NCBI RefSeq assembly: GCF_017115085.1 | Contig: NZ_JABXKJ010000208.1 | Span: forward strand, 1-45,936 | Length of the DNA stretch: 45,936 nt | From: Nostoc sp. NMS7 | GTDB taxonomy: Bacteria; Cyanobacteriota; Cyanobacteriia; Cyanobacteriales; Nostocaceae | Direction of reading: 5' to 3' | Part shown: positions 8,630 through 16,745 of the stretch, one piece after another | How positions within the stretch are numbered: the stretch's first letter is position 1 | Layout: each line of letters opens with the position of its first letter | Program-made: the position numbers and the translations under genes | The notes under the pieces: generated by a model | Databases searched by the model: none | Told to the model about the DNA's origin: nothing | The model's input: the letters and a program-made list of their open reading frames with translations, nothing else

Positions 8630-9208
8630 ATGATACTCCAAGCCAAGAATCAATTAACCTTGCAAGAGTTCCTAAATCTTCCACCTGGTGAGGGAGATAT
8701 AACTTATGAGCTTATTGATGGTCAAGCAATTCCTAAAATACAAGCAAAAAAATTTCACTCTAAACTTACCCACGCCCTTCTCAATTTGATTGAGCAATGC
8801 TGTGAGGGGAAAGGAGAAGTTTGCCCAGAATTAGCTGTTGCATTAACTCGTCGAGGGCGAGATTGGATGCCAATACCGGATATTTTATATATTTCTGATG
8901 AACGTTTACCCCCTGATTGGGATGAAGAAGGAGCATGTTCTGTTCCTCCCGATTTGGTGATTGAAATTATTTCGCCCGGACAAACATTTGGACAAATGGC
9001 AGCTAAAGCCAAAGACTATTTAGATGCTAAGGTGCTGCGGGTGTGGGTATTAGATAGTAAAGCTAGAAGTATTACTGTTTTTTATCCAGATGCAGCACCA
9101 CAAACTTATATGGGAGAAGAATTACTCAAAGATTCTTTATTTGAGGGACTGGAATTTACTGTCGAGCAGGTGTTTCAAAAGGCGAAAATACCATTAGATA
9201 CCCAATAG
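8630..9208 (+). CDS. Uma2 family protein (DUF820, PD-(D/E)XK nuclease fold)
   Basis: A 192-residue protein of the very large Uma2/DUF820 family that is expanded in cyanobacteria. It begins TLQEFLNLPPGEGDITYELIDG, has a P-DILYIS block (residues 83-90) and the catalytic-type DLVIEIISP segment near residue 108, followed by K-AKDYLDAKVLRVWVLD. The fold is that of restriction-endonuclease-like nucleases, and the conserved Asp and Glu needed for metal binding are present. Biological function of the family is unproven; many copies are thought to belong to mobile or selfish units. It lies about 100 bases after aroB. Confidence 0.88.
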   Translation: MILQAKNQLTLQEFLNLPPGEGDITYELIDGQAIPKIQAKKFHSKLTHALLNLIEQCCEGKGEVCPELAVALTRRGRDWMPIPDILYISDERLPPDWDEEGACSVPPDLVIEIISPGQTFGQMAAKAKDYLDAKVLRVWVLDSKARSITVFYPDAAPQTYMGEELLKDSLFEGLEFTVEQVFQKAKIPLDTQ

Positions 9209-9329
9209 CACATTTTTGGCATCTAGGAGAATCTGACGCAGATCATTTTTCATTTGGATGCAACACATGGTAGGGGCACAGAAAAAGCTCATTGGTGTCA
9301 ACTTAAGCCAAAACCCTTTTAAAACCTCG

Positions 9330-9426
9330 TTTCCAGCCTCTGGCTGGAAATACTGCTCGTTGCGGCTCTGCCGCAAGTCTTGAGGCGAAGTCTCAAGGAC
9401 GAGCATTAAGACTCGGAGACTCTTAA
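9330..9426. repeat. Cluster of nested inverted repeats (cloverleaf-like element)
   Basis: A perfect 9-bp hairpin (TTTCCAGCC tct GGCTGGAAA, 9330-9350) is followed by outer arms GCTCGT (9355-9360) and ACGAGC (9399-9404) that enclose two further hairpins: TGCGGC tct GCCGCA (9361-9375) and CTTGAG...CTCAAG (9379-9397). A last pair TTAAGA/TCTTAA ends the block (9406-9426). The fold resembles a three-way junction. No protein can be supported in the region 9209-9649; the frames across it are crossed by these repeats. Confidence 0.7.
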
Positions 9427-9649
9427 CGAGACTATCTTAAAAGCTGCTTATAGACTGGCTTTCACGTTAACTTGATACGTATGAGCATTGCTGTGCCCCT
9501 ACGAGTGGTCTGTATTCCATGCAATTGATAATAGCTATAGAACTGTTACCAGAATTTTGCAGTTCATAATTTGAGTTTTTTAGGGATAAAACTCTACCCT
9601 CTTTTAGTTCCCAGGCTGCTACCCAGGAACTAGAATAACCCTGCTAAGA

Positions 9650-9787
9650 TTAAGCGTTAGAAAACATTGTAAGCATTACTAATAAAACAACTAATGCACT
9701 AATCCAAAGGGCTAACGATCCCCAACTAACTGAATCTTTTTGTACTTTTTGCCAAAAATTGGCGACTAAGTTATTCCGAATTGCCAT
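9650..9787 (-). CDS. Small single-span membrane protein (45 residues)
   Basis: ATG at 9787 is preceded by GGAGG with a 7-base spacer, one of the clearest ribosome binding sites in the window. The product starts MAIRNNLVANFWQKVQKDS, followed by a hydrophobic helix SWGSLALWISALVVLLVMLTMF and a short SNA tail. A basic-amphipathic N-terminus and one membrane helix resemble the small accessory subunits of photosynthetic or respiratory complexes, but I do not recognise the family. The 391 bases between it and the Uma2 gene hold only repeats, and the 430 bases upstream to the next gene are AT-rich with no supported gene. Confidence 0.72.
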   Translation of the reverse strand: MAIRNNLVANFWQKVQKDSVSWGSLALWISALVVLLVMLTMFSNA

Positions 9788-10219
9788 TTTATAACCTCCA
9801 ATTTTTATGAAACTTGTACTGACTCAATCCATTCAACCTGGATTGAGTAAACAAAAGTTCATCTTTGGGCGTATCAGGCTTGATTTGCTGACTCCCAGAG
9901 ATTAACCAACAGAGATTTAAATTAATTCATGCTGCGATGCCTACGCGAATGCATCTGTTTCAACGCATTACTGATCTAAAAAACAAAAATTTACAAAAAG
10001 ATATTTACTTATGCTTAACTTTATTTTCCCATACGTTAAGTGTTTGCACTCCGAAATTTGGCGATTTTGAGAGAATTCTTAACGTTATCTTAACCAAGTA
10101 TAAAAATTCGTGTTTTTCAAATCACAAACTACTTAAATACTGACTCTGTTTCACTTTCACTTGTAATTTATCTAGACTTGAAAATAGACACAATTAACAG
10201 TGAGATTGGTAGGTAAGTA
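9788..10219. other. Gap without a supported gene
   Basis: This stretch separates two divergently transcribed small genes and should hold both promoters. A 68-codon frame at 9937-10143 has no ribosome binding site and a composition unlike the neighbouring genes, so I do not call it. I see no strong repeat. Confidence 0.5.
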
Positions 10220-10459
10220 ATGGTGCAACAAATAAGACATAATGAACCGCAATATATCTGTATCATTCCAGTTGAGAGAATTACAGCTAACCAAGACGAA
10301 GAAATCATCACCTTTGGTATCTCTGCCGACGAGGTAAAACAACAAGGCGAGGAATTATTAGCATCTACCTATGGTTGTAATCAATCGCAAGTTTTGGAAT
10401 TGATGCAGCAAGCACGAATTGAACAAATAGCTCAGTGGTGTGCCCCTAAACAGCCCTAA
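10220..10459 (+). CDS. Conserved small protein of unknown function upstream of tyrosine phenol-lyase
   Basis: 79 residues, ATG at 10220. The middle reads ITFGISADEVKQQGEELLASTYGC and the end LMQQARIEQIAQWCAPKQP, an acidic helical protein with two cysteines. I do not recognise a named domain; similar short proteins are seen in cyanobacteria (from memory). It sits 92 bases upstream of the tyrosine phenol-lyase gene in the same direction and may be cotranscribed. Confidence 0.65.
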   Translation: MVQQIRHNEPQYICIIPVERITANQDEEIITFGISADEVKQQGEELLASTYGCNQSQVLELMQQARIEQIAQWCAPKQP

Positions 10460-10551
10460 AACTACTGATGACGGTCTTGGCAACAGCAAGTATTAGCAAC
10501 CAAAATAGTATGCAAATATTCGGCTAACCTGGATGAAGGAGCAATCAATCT

Positions 10552-11955
10552 ATGACTGACGCCAAACACACATCTTTACGCCGCCGTCGCTCTTGGGCAG
10601 AGCCATATAAAATCAAGGTGGTTGAGCCATTAAAAATCACTACTCGTGCTGAACGCGAACAGGCGATCGCCCAAGCCGGTTACAATACTTTTCTCTTACG
10701 TTCTGAAGATGTCTACATTGATTTGCTGACTGATAGCGGCACTTCAGCCATGAGTGATTATCAGTGGGCGGGGATGATGCTGGGTGATGAAGCTTACGCT
10801 GGCAGCAAAAATTTCTACAATTTAGAAGCAGCTATCCAAAAGTATTACGGCTATACCCATATTGTGCCCACTCACCAAGGGCGTGGTGCGGAAAACATCC
10901 TTTCTCAAATACTGATTAAACCAGGTGACTATATACCTGGCAATATGTATTTCACCACAACCAGGCTGCATCAGGAGTTGGCTGGTGGCACCTTTGTAGA
11001 TGTGATTATTGATGAAGCCCACGATGCCCAGTCAGTACATCCATTCAAGGGTAATGTAGACTTGCAAAAGCTTACATACCTAATCGAGCGAGTTGGGGCA
11101 GAACGTATTCCCTATATCAGTGTCGCCGCAACCGTGAATATGGCTGGTGGACAGCCGATTTCAATGGCTAACCTGCGGGCGGTGCATCAGTTAGCCCAAA
11201 CTTACGGTATTCGGATTATTCTTGATGCCACCCGTGCCGTGGAAAACGCCTACTTTATCCAGCAGAGAGAGGAGGATTATCGTAAAAAGGCGATCGCAAC
11301 AATCTTACATGAATTTTGCTCCTATACCGACGGTTGCACCATGAGTGGCAAGAAGGATGCACTAGTTAACATCGGCGGTTGGCTGGCTCTCAATGACTAT
11401 AACCTTTACGAGGAAGCACGTAACCTGATAGTAATCTATGAAGGTCTACATACTTACGGTGGTATGGCTGGGCGCGATATGGAAGCTATGGCACGGGGTA
11501 TAGAAGAGTCAGTTCAAGATGATCATATTCGTGCCCGTGTCGGGCAAGTTGAGTATCTCGGACAAAAGCTTTTAGATTGGGGTATTCCAATTGTTGTGCC
11601 TATTGGTGGTCATGCGATTTATTTAGATGCCAAACGCTTTTTACCGCAAATCCCCCAAGACCAATTTCCAGCACAACGTCTAGCAGCTGAAGTGTATTTA
11701 GAGGAAGGCATTCGGGCAATGGAACGGGGAATTGTTTCCGCAGGGCGCAGTAAAGAAACAGGCGATAATTATTATCCAGAGTTAGAACTAGTGCGCCTGA
11801 CTATTCCACGCCGCGTTTATACCCAAGCTCACATGGATCTGACTGCTGAAGCAGTTGAAGAAGTTTATTATAATCGCGATCGCCTACGCGGACTGAAAAT
11901 GATTTACGAGCCGAAGTATCTCCGTTTCTTTCAAGCAAGATTTGAATTGCAGTAG
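10552..11955 (+). CDS. tpl: Tyrosine phenol-lyase (beta-tyrosinase)
   Basis: PLP enzyme that splits L-tyrosine into phenol, pyruvate and ammonia, reversibly. The 467 residues follow the Citrobacter enzyme almost block for block: GYNTFLL-S-D-YIDLLTDSGT, AMSD-QWAGMM-GDEAYAGS, HIVPTHQGRGAENILSQ, NMYFTTTR-HQE, FSYTDGCTMSGKKD-LVNIGG with the PLP lysine in SGKKD (Lys267/268), AGRDMEAMA, and the end EPK-LRFF-ARF. Tryptophanase is the close alternative. The segment AMERGIVSAGR keeps the arginine that marks tyrosine-specific enzymes, where tryptophanases differ, so I prefer tyrosine phenol-lyase. GGAG precedes the ATG by 11 bases. A basic 10-residue N-terminal extension is extra to the enterobacterial form. 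No tyrosine permease lies beside it. Confidence 0.92.
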   Translation: MTDAKHTSLRRRRSWAEPYKIKVVEPLKITTRAEREQAIAQAGYNTFLLRSEDVYIDLLTDSGTSAMSDYQWAGMMLGDEAYAGSKNFYNLEAAIQKYYGYTHIVPTHQGRGAENILSQILIKPGDYIPGNMYFTTTRLHQELAGGTFVDVIIDEAHDAQSVHPFKGNVDLQKLTYLIERVGAERIPYISVAATVNMAGGQPISMANLRAVHQLAQTYGIRIILDATRAVENAYFIQQREEDYRKKAIATILHEFCSYTDGCTMSGKKDALVNIGGWLALNDYNLYEEARNLIVIYEGLHTYGGMAGRDMEAMARGIEESVQDDHIRARVGQVEYLGQKLLDWGIPIVVPIGGHAIYLDAKRFLPQIPQDQFPAQRLAAEVYLEEGIRAMERGIVSAGRSKETGDNYYPELELVRLTIPRRVYTQAHMDLTAEAVEEVYYNRDRLRGLKMIYEPKYLRFFQARFELQ

Positions 11956-12221
11956 TCGGGGGCATTGGGATGAGTCTTTGATACTTTTTGCCAGTAGATT
12001 TACTGGATAATATTTCCGGAATATTTCCTAGTCTTTGCAAAATACAAGTTTTAGCAATTGGAGACAGCTTGACAAATGTTACCACCAAGTATCGATCTTA
12101 TTGATAACCACTGCTAAAGTTGATACAGCACACAACTATGATCTTATAAGTGCAAAATTTAAATCTGTAGGAATTGCAATCAAAAATTAAGTCAGGAAAT
12201 CAGGATTTTCAAGTCAATATT

Positions 12222-12464
12222 ATGGAGCAAATTCAGCCACAACAGCGCCGCGTCGCTGATCAAGTGTTTCAAGAATCCCTCGAAGAGTTGGAGGATATCT
12301 TACAAGAAAGTTCGACCGAGGAAGAAAAGATCCCCCAAATGCATACTATTACTGCCACTGAAGTCGAACTCGATCAAGAGTTAACAAATATTGATTTAGC
12401 GGCTCTTGAGGACGCAGTTGCTGATATTGAACAATATCTTGAAGAAAAAAGAAAAACGAAATAA
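12222..12464 (+). CDS. Small acidic protein of unknown function
   Basis: 80 residues if started at the ATG (MEQIQPQQRRVADQVF); the frame is open to a TTG at 12174 that lacks a proper ribosome binding site. The protein is strongly acidic, with ESLEELEDILQESSTEEEK and later LAALEDAVADIEQYLEEKRK, and is predicted helical or coiled-coil. No family is recognised. It is followed 1 base later by a copy of the dispersed ACTTAGGAACGTGGA repeat. Confidence 0.6.
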   Translation: MEQIQPQQRRVADQVFQESLEELEDILQESSTEEEKIPQMHTITATEVELDQELTNIDLAALEDAVADIEQYLEEKRKTK

Positions 12465-12466
12465 AA

Positions 12467-12562
12467 CTTAGGAACGTGGAATAAATTGTATGTTATTTAA
12501 TTCTTCTTATTCCTTATGAGTTTTAACTCCTAACTCCTGTACAGACGCGATTAATCGCGTCT
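12467..12562. repeat. Dispersed repeat plus 20-bp perfect palindrome
   Basis: ACTTAGGAACGTGGAATAAA (from about 12467) matches a segment near 1823-1842 with one base change. At 12543-12562 AGACGCGATTAATCGCGTCT is a perfect palindrome, a familiar interspersed element of cyanobacterial genomes. Both lie between convergent genes and could act in transcription termination. Confidence 0.7.
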
Positions 12563-12572
12563 CTCCAAACTC

Positions 12573-13349
12573 CTAACTCATTTGCCGTTGAGCTTCGTAT
12601 AACATTAAAGCGGCTGCGATCGCTACATTCAAAGATTCTACCCCAGGACTCAAAGGAATTCTAACGTGCTGATCTGCGATCGCTGCTAAATCTGCCGACA
12701 ATCCAGCACCTTCATTTCCCAGTAAAATCAGAGTGGGTTTTCGCCAGTCCACTTCCCAATAAGTCAAAGTCGCACTGGGTAAGGTTGCTACTACCTGCAT
12801 TCCTGCCTGCTGACTTTGTTGGACTGTGGCTTTTAAATCTTCGCTTACGGCTGTTGCTAGGCGAAACCATTGTCCTGCTGAAGCACGGAGAACTTTGGGA
12901 CTGTCTAAATCTACACTATCTCCACTTACCCACAAACCCGATGCTCCAGCCGCAGCAGCAGTGCGGATCATCGTACCCAGGTTTCCCGGATCTTGCACAG
13001 TTTCTAAAGCTAGAACTAAACCAGTAAATGGTATTTGAGTTTGGTCAACACTTCGTTTTGCCGTTGCCACTACACCATCTGGTTGGACTGTAGTAGCGAT
13101 CGCATCTAAAATTTCTCGACTGACAATTTCGGCGCGATCGCATCGGCTACAAGCTTCCTCCCACAGCAAAAGGTGGGCTGCTTGCCAATCTGGGGTACAA
13201 CATACTGTTTCTAGTGGGTAATTCACCGCACAAGCTTCTTCTAACAGGTGCGTCCCTTCCAGCAAAAATAACTGCTGCTTGTGCCGCTCCTTGGTGGAGT
13301 GGAGTTTGCGAATTTGCTTGACTAGGGAATTTTGTAAACTGGTCAACAT
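12573..13349 (-). CDS. SpoU/TrmH-family RNA 2'-O-ribose methyltransferase
   Basis: 258 residues; the ATG at 13349 is used (the longer frame only adds one TTG codon). The N-terminal part is the SpoU substrate-binding type (NSLVKQIRKLH, FLLEGTHLLEEA). The C-terminal part is the SPOUT knot fold with motif 1 VQDPGNLGTMIRTAAA, motif 2 LLGNEGAGLS and motif 3 IPLSPGVESLNVAIAAALMLYE. It should methylate ribose 2'-OH in rRNA or tRNA with S-adenosylmethionine. Whether the target is 23S rRNA (RlmB or TsnR-like) cannot be decided from the sequence. It lies just upstream of a tRNA-Leu gene on the same strand. Confidence 0.9.
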   Translation of the reverse strand: MLTSLQNSLVKQIRKLHSTKERHKQQLFLLEGTHLLEEACAVNYPLETVCCTPDWQAAHLLLWEEACSRCDRAEIVSREILDAIATTVQPDGVVATAKRSVDQTQIPFTGLVLALETVQDPGNLGTMIRTAAAAGASGLWVSGDSVDLDSPKVLRASAGQWFRLATAVSEDLKATVQQSQQAGMQVVATLPSATLTYWEVDWRKPTLILLGNEGAGLSADLAAIADQHVRIPLSPGVESLNVAIAAALMLYEAQRQMS

Positions 13350-13361
13350 CAAAAAGTTAGG

Positions 13362-13414
13362 AGTTAATTTAGTTCTCTTTCAACTTATAATTCTTCACTT
13401 CTAACTCCTAACTT
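13362..13414. repeat. Inverted repeat AGTTAGGAGTTA / TAACTCCTAACT
   Basis: The two 12-base arms lie about 27 bases apart between the methyltransferase gene and tRNA-Leu. Related single arms (AACTCCTAACTC) occur at 12530-12580, and GGAGTTAGTAATAAAACTC appears near 25500. It is a low-complexity dispersed motif of the genome. Confidence 0.55.
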
Positions 13415-13421
13415 AAAAATA

Positions 13422-13502
13422 TGCGGAACCCGGGACTTGAACCCGGAAGCCTTGCGGCACTAGAACCTGAATCTAGCGCGTCTGCCATTCCGCCAGTTCC
13501 GC
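13422..13502 (-). tRNA. tRNA-Leu (anticodon CAG)
   Basis: Reading the minus strand, the acceptor GCGGAAC pairs with GTTCCGC, with discriminator A at 13422. The D-arm is GGCGGAATGGCAGACGC, the anticodon stem CTAGA/TCTAG encloses TTCAGGT (anticodon CAG), a long class II variable arm follows, and the T-arm is CCGGG TTCAAGT CCCGG. The 3' CCA is not encoded. Confidence 0.95.
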
Positions 13503-13898
13503 TCGCAATTATCTTTATTGACAATTTCCTATTATTGCATAATTTTTTATTTTTGTCAATTTAAAAGATCACGCCTCGTTAAAAGTCTCAAACTAGAAAC
13601 GAGTTTTTCCGGGCATAGGTCGAGTCAAAATATTAACTCACCATTACAGCATTGATTTTTAGAGAACACTTAAGTTATTTTACTGAGTATTTAATTTTGC
13701 TTAAAACCACTACTTCTTGGTGATTTTTTGTTAAATTTTTCAAAAGCTCATAAAGCTTACTATTGCTTCTTTTCAGCCCGAATTATTCATCAAAAAAACA
13801 ATTTTTTTATGCAACATCTTGCCCAAAAACGTGGACAAATTGAATCTTTACTGTAGAATCAAAACCAACTTCAAACATATAAAATACGTATTACTTTT
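13503..13898. other. AT-rich gap upstream of murA
   Basis: About 400 bases between divergent tRNA-Leu and murA. They are strongly AT-rich with several T-runs and presumably contain both promoters. I see no gene; the 63-codon frame at 13819 overlaps the murA 5' end in another frame and has no support. Confidence 0.5.
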
Positions 13899-13913
13899 GG
13901 AGGTAGGCTTATT
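13899..13913 (+). promoter_or_regulatory. Ribosome binding site and ATT start codon of murA
   Basis: TTTTGGAGGTAGGCTTATTAA: GGAGG at 13899-13903 is separated by 7 bases from ATT at 13911. No ATG or GTG exists in this frame between the upstream stop (13854) and the conserved protein body. Codons after ATT read NPSTSLPDAKF and then ADSSVLQIWGG, which resembles the N-terminus of Nostoc MurA (MNPSTNL...SSVLQIWGG, from memory). The site therefore decides the start as ATT, a very rare initiation codon, unless the base is a sequencing error. Confidence 0.72.
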
Positions 13914-15278
13914 AATCCTTCTACCAGCTTACCAGATGCCAAATTTGCTCCAAAAGCAGACTCCTCAGTCTTGCAAATTTGGGGTGGGCATCCTTTGCGA
14001 GGTCATGTGAAAATTAGCGGGGCAAAAAATGCCGCACTGGTAATCATGGCTGGAGCCTTGCTGTGTCCGGGTGATTGTCGCATCCGCAATGTCCCCTTAT
14101 TAGCGGACGTAGAGCGGATGGCTCAGGTGTTATTGGCTTTGGGTGTACGCTTAACACGCCAAGGTGATATTTTAGACATCAACGCCAGTGAAATTAAAAC
14201 ATCAAAAGCTCCCTACGAACTAGTTACCCAGTTGAGGGCGAGTTTTTTCGCCATTGGAGCCATTCTCGCCAGATTGGGAGTAGCACAGATGCCCTTACCA
14301 GGGGGTTGTGCTATTGGAGCAAGACCAGTTGACTTGCATGTGCGGGGACTGCAAGCAATGGGGGCTGAGGTGCAGATTGAGCATGGCATTTGTAATGCCT
14401 ACGTCCCTGGCAGCAGCCGGAGATTAAAAGGTGCGAAGATTTACTTAGACATTGCCAGCGTCGGCGCAACAGAAAACTTGATGATGGCGGCTACCCTGGC
14501 AGAGGGAGAAACGATCATCGAAAATGCTGCCAGAGAGCCAGAAGTAGTTGATTTAGCTAACTTCTGTAACGCGATGGGAGCCAAGATTAAGGGAGCGGGG
14601 ACTAGCAGGATTATTATTGAAGGAGTCCCCAAGTTGCATTCTGTTGACTACAGTATAATTCCCGATCGCATTGAGGCCGGGACGTTTTTGTTAGCAGCAG
14701 CAATTACCCGCTCAGAACTTACCCTCTCGCCGGTGGCTCCAGAACATCTTGTACCAGTGATTGCCAAACTGCGGGATATTGGGGTGACAATAATTGAGGA
14801 CAAGCCTGAACACTTACGTATTCTGCCAGCGCAAACCCTGAAGGCAACGGATATTGAAACTCAATACCATCCAGGTTTTCCCACAGATATGCAAGCGCCG
14901 TTCATGGCTTTGCTGACATTAGCGGAAGGCGACAGCGTGATTAACGAATCCGTCTTTGAAAATCGCTTGCGTCATGCCTCAGAGTTGAATCGCTTGGGGG
15001 CAGATATTCGTGTCAAAGGCAACGCTGCTTTCGTTCGCGGAGTACCGAAATTGTCTGGCGCACCAGTATTAGGCACAGACTTACGAGCATCCGCAGCGCT
15101 AGTCATAGCAGGACTGGCGGCAGAAGGACAAACCACAATTCAGGGATTACAGCACCTCGATCGCGGCTATGATCGACTAGATGTGAAGTTGCAGCAATTG
15201 GGAGCTAAAATCCTGCGTGTGGGCGAAACATCAGCAGATGCAGAAATCTCTCCCAGCATCACTAGTTTGTCAAGTTGA
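13911..15278 (+). CDS. murA: UDP-N-acetylglucosamine 1-carboxyvinyltransferase MurA
   Basis: First committed step of peptidoglycan synthesis: transfers enolpyruvyl from PEP to UDP-GlcNAc in the cytosol; the enzyme class inhibited by fosfomycin. Conserved parts are SGAKNAALVIMAGALL with the essential Lys, LRASFFAIGAILARLG, PLPGGCAIGARPVDLHV with the active-site Cys133, and DRIEAGTFL and GFPTDMQAPFMALL with the catalytic Asp region. With the ATT start it has 455 residues, against about 420 in E. coli; the extra is at both ends. If ATT is not used, the TTG at 13971 would give 435 residues but has no binding site. The last residues after ILRVGET are low in conservation and are followed at once by a tandem repeat. 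Confidence 0.93.
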   Translation: MNPSTSLPDAKFAPKADSSVLQIWGGHPLRGHVKISGAKNAALVIMAGALLCPGDCRIRNVPLLADVERMAQVLLALGVRLTRQGDILDINASEIKTSKAPYELVTQLRASFFAIGAILARLGVAQMPLPGGCAIGARPVDLHVRGLQAMGAEVQIEHGICNAYVPGSSRRLKGAKIYLDIASVGATENLMMAATLAEGETIIENAAREPEVVDLANFCNAMGAKIKGAGTSRIIIEGVPKLHSVDYSIIPDRIEAGTFLLAAAITRSELTLSPVAPEHLVPVIAKLRDIGVTIIEDKPEHLRILPAQTLKATDIETQYHPGFPTDMQAPFMALLTLAEGDSVINESVFENRLRHASELNRLGADIRVKGNAAFVRGVPKLSGAPVLGTDLRASAALVIAGLAAEGQTTIQGLQHLDRGYDRLDVKLQQLGAKILRVGETSADAEISPSITSLSS

Positions 15279-15296
15279 AATTGCTCGGTTGAGACT

Positions 15297-15357
15297 GACA
15301 AGGGAGACAAGGGGGACAAGGGGGACAAGGGGGACAAGGGGGATAAGGGGGACAAGG
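15297..15357. repeat. (GACAAGGGG)n short tandem repeat
   Basis: Seven near-perfect 9-base units, one with GATAAGGGG and the first with a final A. Same family as the units at 7296-7322 (opposite strand) and inside the helicase gene (about 34976-35035). It lies 19 bases after the murA stop. Confidence 0.9.
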
Positions 15358-15479
15358 TAAAATTTTCTCCCCCTGCTCCCCTGATGCTCTGCCCCATACT
15401 TAAATCGTTATACTAACTATGGGAGGCTGTTAAAATCAGCCAGATTCCATAGTTGTGTTTTTTTATAGCTTGCTGCACC

Positions 15480-16355
15480 ATGTCTTTCATCAAAACCCCG
15501 CTGATTGGTTTAAAAGCTGACTCATTTCGTCATCCATTAGACCTGGAAGCGACCACAGCGCTCAAGCAGATACCAGGCATAGATATGTTGGTGCGAAATT
15601 GGCTCGGGCCAATGGCAGAGCAGGTTTTCTATGTAGAAAATATTGCCTCCAGCGTTCTGGTGGGTGAAAATCAATTGCCCGATTTATACAAGCTGTTGTT
15701 AGACGCTTGTAAAATCCTGGATATAGAGCCTCCGCAGTTGTACGTCCGGCAACATCCGGCTCCCAACGCCTATACTTTTGCTGTGCGGGGTAAGCAGCCC
15801 TTTGTTGTGCTACACACATCCCTAATTGATATTCTCACACCAGAGGAAATACAGGCAGTCATTGCCCACGAGTTGGGGCATCTCAAGTGTGACCATAGCG
15901 TTTACTTGACTCCTGTAAATTTATTAATATTAGCTGCGGCGATTGTGCCCAATGTCGGAACCTTCGTTGCTCAAGCGATACAGGCACAGCTTTTAGAATG
16001 GGTACGCTGTGCTGAGTTTACCTGCGATCGCGCCGCATTACTAGCAACCCAAGACCCGAAAGTTGTCATGTCAGTGTTGATGAAGCTGGCAGGTGGTTCC
16101 CCCACCTTAGCGCCACAACTGAATCTTGACGCCTTTGTTGCCCAAGCCCGCGCTTACGATGATATTAGCAAGACTGAACTAGGCGAAATGGTCAAAGCCG
16201 TCCGCACAGCCGAATTAACCCATCCAGTACCAGTGCTACGGGCGCGAGAAATTGACCGATGGGCAAGCAGCACAGAATATCAAACTCTGTTACATAGTCA
16301 CGGGCTGAAGTCTACTAATGAAGTTACACCCAAAGGCGGATGGCGCAATTGGTAG
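15480..16355 (+). CDS. M48 family zinc metallopeptidase
   Basis: 291 residues from ATG at 15480 (MSFIKTPLIGLKADSFRHP); the upstream GTG codon at 15453 is disfavoured. The zinc motif HELGH is at residues 130-134, and the third ligand is in the downstream EFTCDRAALL (E-x3-D) block typical of M48 (HtpX/Ste24/Oma1 type). Between them is a hydrophobic stretch PVNLLILAAAIVPNVGTFVA, which may dip into the membrane. An N-terminal hydrophobic segment like that of HtpX is missing. Cyanobacterial members of this short type are uncharacterised; the role could be membrane-protein quality control, by inference. Confidence 0.87.
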   Translation: MSFIKTPLIGLKADSFRHPLDLEATTALKQIPGIDMLVRNWLGPMAEQVFYVENIASSVLVGENQLPDLYKLLLDACKILDIEPPQLYVRQHPAPNAYTFAVRGKQPFVVLHTSLIDILTPEEIQAVIAHELGHLKCDHSVYLTPVNLLILAAAIVPNVGTFVAQAIQAQLLEWVRCAEFTCDRAALLATQDPKVVMSVLMKLAGGSPTLAPQLNLDAFVAQARAYDDISKTELGEMVKAVRTAELTHPVPVLRAREIDRWASSTEYQTLLHSHGLKSTNEVTPKGGWRNW

Positions 16356-16603
16356 AACTACTAATCACAACCACTTTTATAATTTTTAGTGAATAGCAGG
16401 CGTAGAGTTTACCATAAGTAGTAAGCGAACTCTAGGAAATGCGATCGCGCTTCCTGGAGTTTTTAAGGTAAGCTGTAGGCGATCGCTTTACCTTCACCCT
16501 GGCTAAAATTTTAAATCATTTATTAGATACTACAAACAAAAGCCCAGATATGCGATCGCTTAATCTAGGTTTACCTATGACCAAAAACTAAAAATGATTA
16601 GTT
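16356..16603. other. Gap rich in HIP1 octamers
   Basis: Three GCGATCGC sites or near matches lie at about 16441, 16480 and 16552. There is an imperfect inverted pair around the first two (GCGATCGC with CTTCCTGGAGTTTTTAAGG between them). No gene is seen. Confidence 0.5.
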
Positions 16604-16717
16604 ATGACTAATGCAGAAGTCTTGGAAGCACTAAAAAATATGACGACTGAAGAAAGTTTACAAGTTAAAGCTGCTTCTCTACCAGACGCGCCGCGTAGCT
16701 TCTCCGCACTGATGTAA
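16604..16717 (+). pseudogene. Truncated small gene (37 codons) before the broken PD-(D/E)XK-like gene
   Basis: MTNAEVLEALKNMTTEESL is a normal-looking N-terminus, but after QVKAAS the frame runs into LPDAPRSFSALM, which translates a repeat-like segment (GACGCGCCGCGTAGCTTCTC) common in Nostoc intergenic repeats, and then stops. I read it as the start of a small gene cut off by a repeat insertion. It may still be expressed as a short peptide; confidence is low. Confidence 0.4.
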
Positions 16718-16745
16718 AATATTGATCCAGCCAAAAAATCAGCTA

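Noticed and set aside
9194..9406. 70-codon minus-strand frame
   Set aside because: It lies over nested inverted repeats and has no family resemblance.
9937..10143. 68-codon plus-strand frame
   Set aside because: No ribosome binding site, and its composition is that of the AT-rich spacer.
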